DNA of 64,000 nucleotides from JAWWPY01 sp964412845 (GTDB lineage: Bacteria; Actinomycetota; Actinomycetes; Streptosporangiales; Streptosporangiaceae), in NCBI GenBank assembly GCA_964412845.1, contig CAYPQM010000008.1, positions 6,534 to 70,533 on the forward strand. The letters are read 5' to 3'. The stretch's first letter is position 1, and every line of letters begins with the position of its first letter. A model generated the notes under the pieces. The model worked only from the letters and a program-made list of their open reading frames with translations, was not told where the DNA came from and searched no databases. The translations under genes were made by a program, and so were the position numbers. Of this stretch, positions 50,199 to 57,660 are shown one piece after another.

Positions 50199-51008
50199 TC
50201 AGCCCGCCGCCGCGCCGCCGGGCGGCTCGCCAGGATCGCTGTCTTCGTCCCCGGCTAGCTGGGCCGCCTGGTCCAGGTCGCCGAGATAGCACGCCTTCAG
50301 CAGTTCGCGGCGGTTGCGCAACCGCGCCGCGGGGCTCTCCAGCACCAGCCGCCCGTGCGCCATCACGTAAGCGCGGTCGGCGATCTCCAGCGCCAGGGCC
50401 ACGTGCTGCTCCACCAGGAGCACCGCGGTCCGCAGTTCATCGGCCACCCGCCGCAGCACCGGGAGCAGGCGCTCGACCACCACCGGGGCCAGGCCGAGGC
50501 TCATCTCGTCGATCAGCAGGGCCCGCGGCCGCCGGGCGATTGCCCGGCCCACCGCGAGCATCTGCTGCTCACCGCCGGACAGCAGGCCCGCTTTGCGGTC
50601 CAGGCACTTGCGCAGTTCCGGCAGCAGGTCGAGTACCTCGTCGTGCGCGCGGTCCCCGCGGCGCCCCCGGCCGGCGCTGAGCCGGAGGTTCTCCCGGGCG
50701 GTCAGGCCGGCGAACAGCGCGCGGCCCTCGGGAACCAATGACAGGCCGGTGCGGGCCAGCCGGTAGGCCGGCCGGCCCGCGATGTCCTGGTTATCCATCC
50801 GGATGGAGCCGGCGATCGGCCGCTGCAGCCCGGCGATGGTGCACAGGGTCGTGGTCTTGCCCGCGCCGTTGGCCCCGAGCAGGGTCACGATCTCCGCCTC
50901 GAAGACGTGCAGCGTCAGGTCGCGGACCACCGGGTTGCCGTTGTACCCGGCGTCGAGACCCTCGACCTGCACGACCCTCGGGCGCTCAGATCCGCTCGTG
51001 GTCGCCAC
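50199..51008 (-). CDS. Liv-type ABC ATPase (LivF-like)
   Basis: 269 residues from GTG 51008 with GGGGAGG just upstream; the frame is open to 51095 only within the LivG gene. Walker A GANGAGKTT near 42, signature LLSGGEQQMLAVGRAI, Walker B RALLIDEMSLGLAPVV (SLGLAP is diagnostic of LivF) and LVEQHVALALEIADRAYVM. Its first 23 bp overlap the LivG end, so the two are translationally coupled. A 107-bp gap separates it from the binding-protein gene. Confidence 0.92.
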   Translation of the reverse strand: MATTSGSERPRVVQVEGLDAGYNGNPVVRDLTLHVFEAEIVTLLGANGAGKTTTLCTIAGLQRPIAGSIRMDNQDIAGRPAYRLARTGLSLVPEGRALFAGLTARENLRLSAGRGRRGDRAHDEVLDLLPELRKCLDRKAGLLSGGEQQMLAVGRAIARRPRALLIDEMSLGLAPVVVERLLPVLRRVADELRTAVLLVEQHVALALEIADRAYVMAHGRLVLESPAARLRNRRELLKACYLGDLDQAAQLAGDEDSDPGEPPGGAAAG

Positions 51009-51753
51009 CGTGCCTCCCCAGATAGGCCTCGATGACGGGTGGGCTGTCGCGGATCTCGTCCGGTGTCCCCGACGCGATGACCCGGCCGAAATCAATGACC
51101 ACGATGCGGTCGCAGAGGCTCAGCACCAGCCCCATGTCGTGGTCGACGAGCAGCACGCTCACCCCGCGCTCCGGCAGTGAGCGGACCCGCTCGCCGAAGG
51201 CGATGCTCTCGTCGTTGTCCAGCCCCGCGGCCGGCTCGTCCATCAGGACCAGGCGCGGGCGCATGGCCAGCGCCCGGGCCACGCCGACCAGCTTCCGGCG
51301 GCCGTGCGACAACTGGCTCGGCAAGCGGTCCGCGACGTCATCGAGCCCGCAGGCTTGCTGAGCCCAGGCCACGTTCTCATTGCGACGGGCCCGCGGCGGT
51401 GCCAACAGATCACGCAGGGCGGTCCAGACGGACGGCTGCTCGGCTGCGACCAGGAGGTTCTCCTCGACAGTGAGGTCATCGAACAGCTCGACCGACTGAA
51501 ACGTGCGGATCAGGCCGCGGCGCGCGATGGCGTAGGGCCGGGCGCCGATGATCGGCTCCCCGTCGAAGATCACCCGGCCGGCCGCGGCCTGGTGATAGCC
51601 CGTCAGGGCATCGATCATCGAGGATTTCCCAGCCCCGTTGGGGCCGATCAGCCCGACGATCTCGCCGTGACCCACGGACAAGCTGACGCCGTCGACAGCG
51701 GTCACGCCGCCGTACGTGACGCGCAGGTCCTCGACCATGAGCAGGTTGTTCAT
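50986..51753 (-). CDS. Liv-type ABC ATPase (LivG-like)
   Basis: 255 residues from ATG 51753 with CGGAG 7 nt upstream. Walker A GPNGAGKSS near 38, RRGLIRTFQSVELFDDLTVEENLLVA (LivG Q-loop region), signature region LSHGRRKLVGVARAL, Walker B LVLMDEPAAGLDNDE and LVDHDMGLVLSLCDRIVVIDFG. First gene of the importer unit; operator site D lies 21 bp upstream of its start codon, so it is probably controlled together with the IclR-linked genes. Confidence 0.92.
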   Translation of the reverse strand: MNNLLMVEDLRVTYGGVTAVDGVSLSVGHGEIVGLIGPNGAGKSSMIDALTGYHQAAAGRVIFDGEPIIGARPYAIARRGLIRTFQSVELFDDLTVEENLLVAAEQPSVWTALRDLLAPPRARRNENVAWAQQACGLDDVADRLPSQLSHGRRKLVGVARALAMRPRLVLMDEPAAGLDNDESIAFGERVRSLPERGVSVLLVDHDMGLVLSLCDRIVVIDFGRVIASGTPDEIRDSPPVIEAYLGRHGGDHERI

Positions 51754-51773
51754 CCGGGCGCTCCGGAGCCTAT

Positions 51774-51792
51774 ACTTTCACTGTATGAAATT
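51774..51792 (-). promoter_or_regulatory. Operator site D upstream of the Liv-type importer
   Basis: ACTTTC (51774-51779), 7-nt spacer, GAAATT (51787-51792): one mismatch from the perfect site B. The flanks also resemble site B, both having TTTACT a few bases to the right. Confidence 0.55.
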
Positions 51793-51810
51793 GACTTTAC
51801 TGTCGCTGTT

Positions 51811-51834
51811 GACGGTAACCCTCCCGTAACCGTC
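51811..51834. promoter_or_regulatory. Second inverted repeat upstream of the Liv-type importer
   Basis: GACGGTAAC (51811-51819), 6-nt spacer, GTAACCGTC (51826-51834), a 9-bp inverted repeat with one mismatch position. It could bind a second regulator of the importer. Confidence 0.35.
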
Positions 51835-52049
51835 CTGTCCAGAAACGAAATCGAACCGATACGTCCGGGTAGCAGGGCGACTCACGGAGGCTGGCTCCGC
51901 CACGGGCCAGGAGTGGCGCGGGTCAGTTACGCGGAAGTGTTGATCCGCAGGCCCCGAGTTGGGAAATCGTTTCCGTTAGGCCTGCCTATCACTGACAGTG
52001 ATGGCTACCCAGCAAGCCGCCGGCCTGCCGAGGTAAAACTACTGGCTGG

Positions 52050-52294
52050 TCAGAGCGGGGGTACCTGGTCTCCAGCGGTCACCGGGACCGGCCGGCAGGC
52101 GTCCGCGAACAACTGACGCAGCCAGATGTGCGCGGGATCGCGTTCGTTCATCGGATGCCACCACAGCGCCTGGACGAGCGGCACCGCGTCAAAGGGGCAG
52201 GGCAGCACCCGGACGTCGCCGGTGGCGACCAGCCGGGGGGCGAGCTTGGCCTGGACCAGGGCGATCCGGTCCGTCCCGGCGATGACGTAGGCGG
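52050..52294 (-). pseudogene. C-terminal fragment of a LysR-type regulator
   Basis: Reading from 52294 down, the frame gives AYVIAGTDRIALVQAKLAPRL, VRVLPCPFDAVPLV, ALWWHP and DPAHIWLRQLFADAC before a stop at 52050. This is the last part of the effector-binding domain of a LysR-type regulator. The DNA-binding domain and most of the effector domain are missing: the homology stops at about 52295, exactly where the FAH fragment begins on the other strand. It is distinct from the intact LysR gene at 53446. Confidence 0.75.
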
Positions 52295-52893
52295 TCCCGC
52301 CGGGGTGCGCGCTGCTCGACTTCGAGCTGGAGGTGGCCGCCGTCATCGGCCGGGCTGGTGAGAACCTGACCCCGGAGCAGGCGCGCGAGCACATTTTTGG
52401 CTACCCGATCCTCAACGACTGGTCCGCACGTGACCTGCAGCGCCGGGAGATGCGGGTCGGCCTCGGCCCGGCCAAGGGCAAGGACTTCGCCACGACGCTT
52501 GGCCCGTGGCTGGTGACCGCCGACGAGCTGGCACCGCACCGGGACCCGGAAGAATTTCTCCGCCTGCTCATGGTCGTCGAGGTCAACGGGGTTGAGGGGG
52601 GCCGTGACCTGCTGTCGAACATGGGCTGGCCGTTTGAGGACCTCGTCGCGTACGCGTCCCGGGGGACCTGGGTACGTCCGGGGGACGTGCTCGGCTCCGG
52701 GACGTGCGGTAAGGGCGGCTGCCTGGCCGAACTCTGGGGACGCCGGGGGGAGCAGGCCCCGCCGCCGCTGCGGCCGGGCGACGTGGTGACCATGACGGTC
52801 GAGGGAATCGGCCGCATCAGCAACCGCGTCATCCCAGGCAGTGATCCCGTTCCGGTGCCGCGGGCGCGCGCCCGGCCGCGCGATCGCGGCTGA
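52291..52893 (+). pseudogene. 5'-truncated FAH-family gene
   Basis: The frame opens at 52291 right after an in-frame TAG and reads PPGCALLDFELEVAAVIGRAGENL, then FGYPILNDWSARDLQRREM, KGKDFATTLGPWLVTADEL and VRPGDVLGSGTCGKGGC. This is the C-terminal catalytic part of a long FAH-type protein with metal-ligand Glu and Asp residues, but roughly the first 140 residues are absent. A GTG at 52333 would give 186 residues starting inside the metal site, so a working enzyme is unlikely. Sequence conservation suggests the truncation is recent. Confidence 0.75.
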
Positions 52894-52923
52894 CGGCGGC
52901 CCGCAGGCCGGGATGAGCGATGC

Positions 52924-53235
52924 TCAGACGAGGCGCTGGTGGACGTAACACCAGGTCAGATGCGGGCCCGGGGGCAGGCCGCGGGCGATTGGGTGGTCGG
53001 TCTCCGCGTAGTGGGCCTGGGCGTGCTGGCCGGGTGAATCGTTCCCGCAGGCCACCCAGCCGCAGGTCAGGCAGACCAGCAGCGTCGCCGGATGATCCGC
53101 GCCTGCGGGACAGGCCCGGCAGCCGTCCGACTGGGGTGAGACGTCCGAGAGGCCGTCCAGGTGGGCACAGCGCGGCGCCGACCCGTTCAGGCTGATCGCG
53201 GGCACTCCTGCCGCCATGCTCTGGCCGGGGATCAT
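52924..53235 (-). CDS. UBP-type zinc-finger protein
   Basis: 103 residues from ATG 53235, which has AGGAGG 5 nt upstream; a GTG at 53241 lies on the ribosome site. Pattern CAHLDGL...CRAC...LLVCLTCGWVACGNDSPGQHAQAHYAETDHPIARGL...WCYVHQ is the bacterial ZnF-UBP fold, with Cys/His ligands for two or three zinc ions. In eukaryotes this fold binds ubiquitin C-termini; in actinobacteria it is a common stand-alone small protein of unknown role. Between the FAH fragment and the LysR gene; apparently monocistronic. Confidence 0.85.
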   Translation of the reverse strand: MIPGQSMAAGVPAISLNGSAPRCAHLDGLSDVSPQSDGCRACPAGADHPATLLVCLTCGWVACGNDSPGQHAQAHYAETDHPIARGLPPGPHLTWCYVHQRLV

Positions 53236-53445
53236 GGACACCTCCTGACGGTGCTAGAAATGCCGGACATGATCCGCTGGATACCTTTAGTCAACTCCCA
53301 TGGCCTGGCGCCGGAAACCGGCAATCCGAGCAGATCTCATCAGCAGGGCCGATCATCGTGGGCGCAAAGGGGGCAACTGCCCGGGCCCGGCCCGGGCCGG
53401 GCGGCGGAAAGTAGGCTGCTGTCATCGGCGGCGGAGGGTGGTGGC

Positions 53446-54384
53446 ATGGAGCTACGCCAATTGCGCTATTTCGTGACGCTGGCCGAGGAATTGCATTTCG
53501 GCCGGGCGGCGGCCCGGGAGCACATCGTGCAGTCGGCGTTGAGCCAGCAGGTGCAGCGGCTGGAACGTGAGCTGCGGGCCAGCCTTTTCGAGCGCAGCAC
53601 GCACCACGTCTCGCTGACGGCCGCCGGGGTTGTCTTCCTGGTCGAGGCGCGGCAGATCCTGGCCCACGTGGACCGGGCCGCGGCGATAGCCCGCAGCGCG
53701 GCTGGTACGTCTCCCACGCTGCGCGTCGGCATCATCGACGCCAGCTACGACTCGATGCCGCAGATCCTGCATGAGGTGCAGGCCCGCTACCCAGGCCTGG
53801 TGATTCACCAGGTCGAGGCCAGTGTGCCTGAGCAGTACCAGCAGCTCGTCGACGGCCGGCTGGATGTGGGCATCGGCCGGGCGGCCCTCGCCCCACCTGA
53901 GGTGGCCTCGCAACTGTTCCGCCGGGACCCGCTGGGCGTGATGGTCGCCAGCAGCCACCGGTTCGCGGCGATGGATGGGGTACCGGTCGCCATCTTGGCC
54001 AAGGAACCGCTGCTGCTCGCGGAAGAGGTGCGGGCTCCGGAGTTCAACCAGTTCACTGTCGAGCTGTGCCGTTCGGTCGGCTTTACCCCCACCGTCTACG
54101 AGGGCACCGTGGAGAGCATCCGCGCGGCCGCCGACCTGGTCGCCCAGGGGCGCTGCCTGTACTGCGTGCCCTCGTCGTGCATCTCAGCACTTCCCGGAAC
54201 TATCTGGCGGCCACTCACCGAGCCAGCTTCCTACTATCCGTGGTCGGTGCTGTGGCGGGCGGCCGGCGATTCCGACCACGTGCGCGCCATCGTCAGTTGT
54301 GCCCGGGCCATGTCCGAGAGACTGGGCTGGCTGGTCACCACGGATCAGACGGCAGGTTTACAGCGGGGTCGCGTGCTGGGCTGA
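53446..54384 (+). CDS. LysR-family transcriptional regulator
   Basis: 312 residues from ATG 53446 with GGAGGG upstream. The N-terminal helix-turn-helix MELRQLRYFVTLAEELHFGRAAAREHIVQSALSQQVQRLERELRASLFER is canonical; the effector domain begins at TLRVGIIDASYDSMPQIL and ends WSVLWRAAGDSDHVRAIVSCAR. It is divergent from the zinc-finger gene, with 210 bp between, so that gene or itself may be the target. It is not the parent of the LysR fragment at 52050, whose C-terminus differs. Its 3' end overlaps a small minus-strand gene by 50 bp. Confidence 0.92.
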   Translation: MELRQLRYFVTLAEELHFGRAAAREHIVQSALSQQVQRLERELRASLFERSTHHVSLTAAGVVFLVEARQILAHVDRAAAIARSAAGTSPTLRVGIIDASYDSMPQILHEVQARYPGLVIHQVEASVPEQYQQLVDGRLDVGIGRAALAPPEVASQLFRRDPLGVMVASSHRFAAMDGVPVAILAKEPLLLAEEVRAPEFNQFTVELCRSVGFTPTVYEGTVESIRAAADLVAQGRCLYCVPSSCISALPGTIWRPLTEPASYYPWSVLWRAAGDSDHVRAIVSCARAMSERLGWLVTTDQTAGLQRGRVLG

Positions 54385-54481
54385 CCGGTTCGACCGGGGG
54401 CAGCAGATGCTCTTCCACCCAGGCCAGGCCCATCACGCCTAGCAATACCAAAGGTGCCAGAAGCGGCACGAGGACGTACAT
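54335..54481 (-). CDS. Very small membrane protein (48 residues)
   Basis: ATG 54481 has a perfect AGGAGG at 6-nt spacing. The frame reads MYVLVPLLAPLVLLGVMGLAWVEEHLLPP and stops at 54335. Residues 2-22 form one membrane helix, followed by a Pro-rich acidic tail. The 3' part overlaps the LysR gene end antisense. No family was recognised. The ribosome site and hydrophobic start make it a likely real gene despite its size, in the same orientation as the two small membrane proteins downstream. Confidence 0.6.
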   Translation of the reverse strand: MYVLVPLLAPLVLLGVMGLAWVEEHLLPPVEPVSPARDPAVNLPSDPW

Positions 54482-54656
54482 GGCTGGCCTCCTGTGGCCG
54501 GGCGGAACCCGGCCTCTCTTCAGCTAAGCCCAGCCGCTGCGCCGCGGAAAGAGCGGAAAGCCGCAAACGTCATCACCCAGATCGATTGCCTGCGATCCGG
54601 GTCGACCTGGGTCATCGCGGCGGATCTGGTGATCTCAGGCACGCGCTGGCACGGGT

Positions 54657-54692
54657 GTGGTGCCCGCCCCGGCCGGGCCGGGCGGGCACCAC
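54657..54692. terminator. Strong hairpin terminator
   Basis: Perfect 13-bp arms (54657-54669 and 54680-54692, GTGGTGCCCGCCC and its complement) with a 10-nt loop, 10 bp beyond the stop of the minus-strand gene at 54703. Confidence 0.7.
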
Positions 54693-54702
54693 ATAGAGCA
54701 GG

Positions 54703-54900
54703 TCACTTACTAGGCTGCGGCGCCTTGCATGTGGTCTTCGGGTTCACACCGACGTAATTGAGAGGGCCGGCCACAATCGTCAGGGCAATCGTGCCTGCCT
54801 TGTGGCAGCTGTTCACATCCTGGTTGTAATAGTGGCGCTGGTAACCCGCCAGGGCGCCAATGATCAGCCATACAATCAGCAGAAGCGATCCGATCCGCAT
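54703..54900 (-). CDS. Small single-pass membrane protein
   Basis: 65 residues; ATG 54900 has GGAGG with a good spacing. MRIGSLLLIVWLIIGALAGYQRHYY is one membrane helix (about 4-20); the rest holds two Cys and a short hydrophobic stretch (GTIALTIVAGPLNYVGV). It resembles the common small actinobacterial hypothetical membrane proteins of about 60 residues, of unknown function. A strong hairpin follows its stop, so it is probably a separate transcript. Confidence 0.7.
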   Translation of the reverse strand: MRIGSLLLIVWLIIGALAGYQRHYYNQDVNSCHKAGTIALTIVAGPLNYVGVNPKTTCKAPQPSK

Positions 54901-54963
54901 TACTACCTCCGAAGCAAACGTTCTACCGGGTGATCCATTTTACGACTGCCTGGTGGCCCGTGC

Positions 54964-55146
54964 TCAGCGGCGGGACCGGCGCCGCGACGAGTACCAGGTC
55001 GTGCCCACGCCCGCCTGGTGCAGCGCGAGGCAGGCCAGCCCGACCAGCATCAGGCTGGTCGAATCGAAGACCACGTTGGTGGAGGTCGATGTCGCGTGGA
55101 GCAGGAACGCGATGACGAAGAGGATAGCTGCGACGATAGCTAGCAT
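54964..55146 (-). CDS. Small two-helix membrane protein
   Basis: 60 residues from ATG 55146 with AAGGA 8 nt upstream; an ATG at 55155 sits too close to that site. LAIVAAILFVIAFLLHA and SLMLVGLACLALHQAGVG are two membrane helices with a short loop (TSTSTNVVFDST); the C-terminus is Arg-rich (SSRRRSRR), so it probably faces the cytoplasm. This matches the general shape of small actinobacterial proteins with a conserved N-terminal ILFVIAFLLHA; function unknown. A hairpin lies 68 bp upstream. Confidence 0.7.
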   Translation of the reverse strand: MLAIVAAILFVIAFLLHATSTSTNVVFDSTSLMLVGLACLALHQAGVGTTWYSSRRRSRR

Positions 55147-55213
55147 TGGGGGCATCCTTCCGTTCGATGGCACAGAACAGCATGGTGTGAAATGCCGCAA
55201 GCGGCTGGTCGGC

Positions 55214-55237
55214 CTGCCTAGCTACCCAGCTAGGCAG
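55214..55237. other. Perfect hairpin upstream of the small membrane protein gene
   Basis: CTGCCTAGCT, ACCC, AGCTAGGCAG: 10-bp arms and a 4-nt loop, 68 bp upstream of ATG 55146. It could be a 5' leader element or the terminator of an unseen transcript. Between 55147 and 55587 I see no credible gene. Confidence 0.55.
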
Positions 55238-55471
55238 ATCTCAATCAAAGCAATGGCAGGCCGTCGGTACGGAGTAACCGACGATGACAGGGAGTTAGGT
55301 CCAGGGGGGTCCCAGCCGGTCGTCCGGCTTGGGGCGATCGGACGCCCGGGCTGCCGCGGCTGCGGCGAGGAAGATTCCACACGCCGACGTACACCACGTG
55401 CCTTCCGGAGATAGGAGCAATTCGAGAGCTGCCGGGGTCCGGGGCAACGACTGACACCCTTACCCTAGTCT

Positions 55472-55500
55472 GCGCGGTCCTTTCCGGAAAGGGTCCGCGC
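55472..55500. other. Long near-perfect hairpin
   Basis: GCGCGGTCCTTTCC (55472-55485) faces GGAAAGGGTCCGCGC (55486-55500), 13 or more paired bases around one bulge. In an intergenic stretch; may be a terminator or a leader element. Confidence 0.5.
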
Positions 55501-55587
55501 CAATCATGGCGGCAGCCCGGTAACGGCTCGCTCTCGCGCTATCGAGCGCGCTCGTCAGGATGCCTGGCCATCTGGTGGGCAGCGGAC

Positions 55588-55612
55588 AGGGCGTGTCCCT
55601 AGGACACGCCCT
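55588..55612 (-). terminator. Hairpin terminator after the hybrid kinase gene
   Basis: AGGGCGTGTCC, CTA, GGACACGCCCT: perfect 11-bp arms, 19 bp beyond the minus-strand kinase stop. The arm also resembles terminal inverted repeats of some insertion sequences, so a transposon scar is an alternative. Confidence 0.55.
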
Positions 55613-55630
55613 AATGCGGCTGGGCGGGCG

Positions 55631-57367
55631 TCACCGTAACCGGCGCCGGACCCGCACCAGCTGCGCCGGCTGTTCGACCTGGCTTTCGCCGGTGTCCTCC
55701 GCCATCAGCTGGGTCACCCTGGCCAGCAGCGCGGCCCGGGAGAAGGGCTTTCCGATGACCGGTGTGCCCAGTTCGGGCCAGCCGTCCGCGCCACCACCGG
55801 GCCGCTCGTAGCCAGACATGAACAGCACGCGGATAGCCGGGTACTGAGCCTGGATCCGGGCGGCAAAGGCCTGACCGGTCAGGCCCGGCATGACGACATC
55901 GGTCAGGAGCACGTCGACGGCGTTCGCCGGATGGCCAAGAAGGTCCAGCGCCTCTTGTCCGCTCGCAGCCGTCATGACCCGGTAACCGGCGCTGGTCAGG
56001 ACCCGGTGCGCGACATCGCGGATGGCCGGTTCGTCGTCCACGACCAGCACGGTGCCGGCCCGGGGGATCGCTGCGGCGGGATACGCGGCCGCTGGCCCGG
56101 CCGCCCCGGAACCTGAGCCGGGCGCGGCGGGCAGCAGCACCGTGACAGTGGTCCCGCGGCCTGGTTCTGACTTGAGCCAGGCCCTGCCACCGGCCCGCGC
56201 GACGAACCGGCGGACGGCGGACAGGCCGAGCCCCGCTGCCTCATCTCCGCTTCGCGTGGTGAAGAAGGGCTCGAACGCCCGCTCGGCGGTCGCGGCGTCC
56301 ATGCCGGCGCCGGTGTCGGTGATCCGGATCTCGACGTAGCGGCCGGGGAGCAGTTCGGCAAGGTCGGCCGCGTCCGGCGAGTCAGCGGCGAGGTCCACCG
56401 TGTCGATGTTCGCGGTCTCGATGGTGACCCGCCCGCCCGTCGGCATGGCGTCGCGGGCGTTCACCCCGATATTCATGATCACTTGCTCCAGCAGCCCAGG
56501 GTCGGCGTGCACCGGCCATAGGCCCGGGCTGTGCCGGGTGATGAGCGGGACCTGCTCGCCCAGCATCTCGCGGAGCAGCCGGGCTACGTCGTTGATCAGC
56601 TGCCCGAAGTCCACGAGCACCGGCTGGCCCTCTTCCCGCCGGGCGAAGGCCAGCAGGTGCTTTATCAGTCGCTTGGCCCGGTCGGCGGCGTCTTCGATCT
56701 GCTCCACGTCCCAGCGGACCGGCTCCCACCGGGTGGCGCTCTCCGTTGCCTCGGCGACACTCACCTCGTCGCGGACCAGGCTCGCGTAGTTGGCGATCAC
56801 CGTGAGCAGGTTGTTGAAGTCATGCCCGAGCCCGCCGACGAGCTGCCCCACGCTTTCCAGGCGGCGTGACCGCCGCAGTTCCTGCTCGAGGCGGCTTATC
56901 TCGGCCCGGGCCGCTTCAGCGGCGGTGGCATCCTCGATGAAGGTGGCGAGATACCGCTCACCGGTGGCGGGCTGGATCGCGGATCCGGTCAGGTGCACGA
57001 ACAGAACCTCGCCGTTCTTGCCCACCAGGCGGGTGTCCGCGCGAATCTGGTCAGTTCCGCCCGACAGGATGTCCTGGATCAGGGTTTCCAGCGCGGGCTG
57101 CTCCTCAGGATGGAAATCACCGAGGAAGTCCCCTCCGCTCAGCTCCTCCCGGGAGTAGCCCGTCAGCTGGCAGAACGCGTCGTTCACCGTAAGGTAGGCG
57201 TTCGGCCGATCGCCCTCCAGGCTGGTCGCGAGCATGCCGATGGGCATCCGGCCGAACTCCCGCCGGCACCGTTGCTCGCTGGCCCGCAGCGCCCCGGCGC
57301 GGTCCGCCGCGGCGGCCTCGGCCGCGCTCCGCGACTCATCCGGGCCAGAGTTGTGGTCCTGTGCCAC
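55631..57367 (-). CDS. Soluble hybrid histidine kinase (PAS-HisKA-HATPase-receiver)
   Basis: 578 residues, no membrane segment. PAS domain at about 33-152 (PNAYLTVNDAFCQLTGYSREEL, RLVGKNGEVLFVHLTG, then a PAC-like ATFIEDATAAE), a coiled linker, H-box GGLGHDFNNLLTV near 180, N-box MNIGVNARDAM, DTGAGMD and a G-box with AAGLGLSAVRRF, then a C-terminal receiver with Asp in DVLLTDVVMPGLTG near 491 and the Lys in GTPVIGKPFSR. This is the HisKA family-4-like hybrid type. It lacks its own DNA-binding output, so it probably passes phosphate to another regulator or controls it by protein contact. Divergent from a paralogous hybrid kinase at 57661. Confidence 0.92.
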   Translation of the reverse strand: MAQDHNSGPDESRSAAEAAAADRAGALRASEQRCRREFGRMPIGMLATSLEGDRPNAYLTVNDAFCQLTGYSREELSGGDFLGDFHPEEQPALETLIQDILSGGTDQIRADTRLVGKNGEVLFVHLTGSAIQPATGERYLATFIEDATAAEAARAEISRLEQELRRSRRLESVGQLVGGLGHDFNNLLTVIANYASLVRDEVSVAEATESATRWEPVRWDVEQIEDAADRAKRLIKHLLAFARREEGQPVLVDFGQLINDVARLLREMLGEQVPLITRHSPGLWPVHADPGLLEQVIMNIGVNARDAMPTGGRVTIETANIDTVDLAADSPDAADLAELLPGRYVEIRITDTGAGMDAATAERAFEPFFTTRSGDEAAGLGLSAVRRFVARAGGRAWLKSEPGRGTTVTVLLPAAPGSGSGAAGPAAAYPAAAIPRAGTVLVVDDEPAIRDVAHRVLTSAGYRVMTAASGQEALDLLGHPANAVDVLLTDVVMPGLTGQAFAARIQAQYPAIRVLFMSGYERPGGGADGWPELGTPVIGKPFSRAALLARVTQLMAEDTGESQVEQPAQLVRVRRRLR

Positions 57368-57539
57368 GGGTGCCCCCTTCGACAGAGCCGCCCGCCTGGC
57401 GGGTACGTGAAATCGGGGCTGCAGACGGGCAGTGCTCGAACTTTCGTGACGTAAAGTAATTGAACCGTACCTCTACGCATCCATTCGCTCAAGGGGGGCC
57501 TGGTCCTGACCGGGGATCCCCGTTGCACCCGCCTGCTGA

Positions 57540-57573
57540 CTACTTAACGTATAATATAATTCACTTAAAGTAG
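57540..57573. promoter_or_regulatory. AT-rich palindromic promoter element between two hybrid kinases
   Basis: CTACTT (57540-57545) and AAGTAG (57568-57573) flank an AT-rich core containing a consensus TATAAT (57550-57555). No well-spaced -35 is visible. It is the likely shared control region of the divergent kinases. Confidence 0.45.
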
Positions 57574-57660
57574 CAGAACTGTCGTTGTCGGTTTCGCCCG
57601 TCGTCCCGGGCCGCCTGAACCTTGGCGCAGCACGCGCCTTCTGTGTCGCGGGGGAGTCAT

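Noticed and set aside
55588..55612. An insertion sequence
   Set aside because: Only one short palindrome is present; there is no transposase gene and no target-site duplication in the area.
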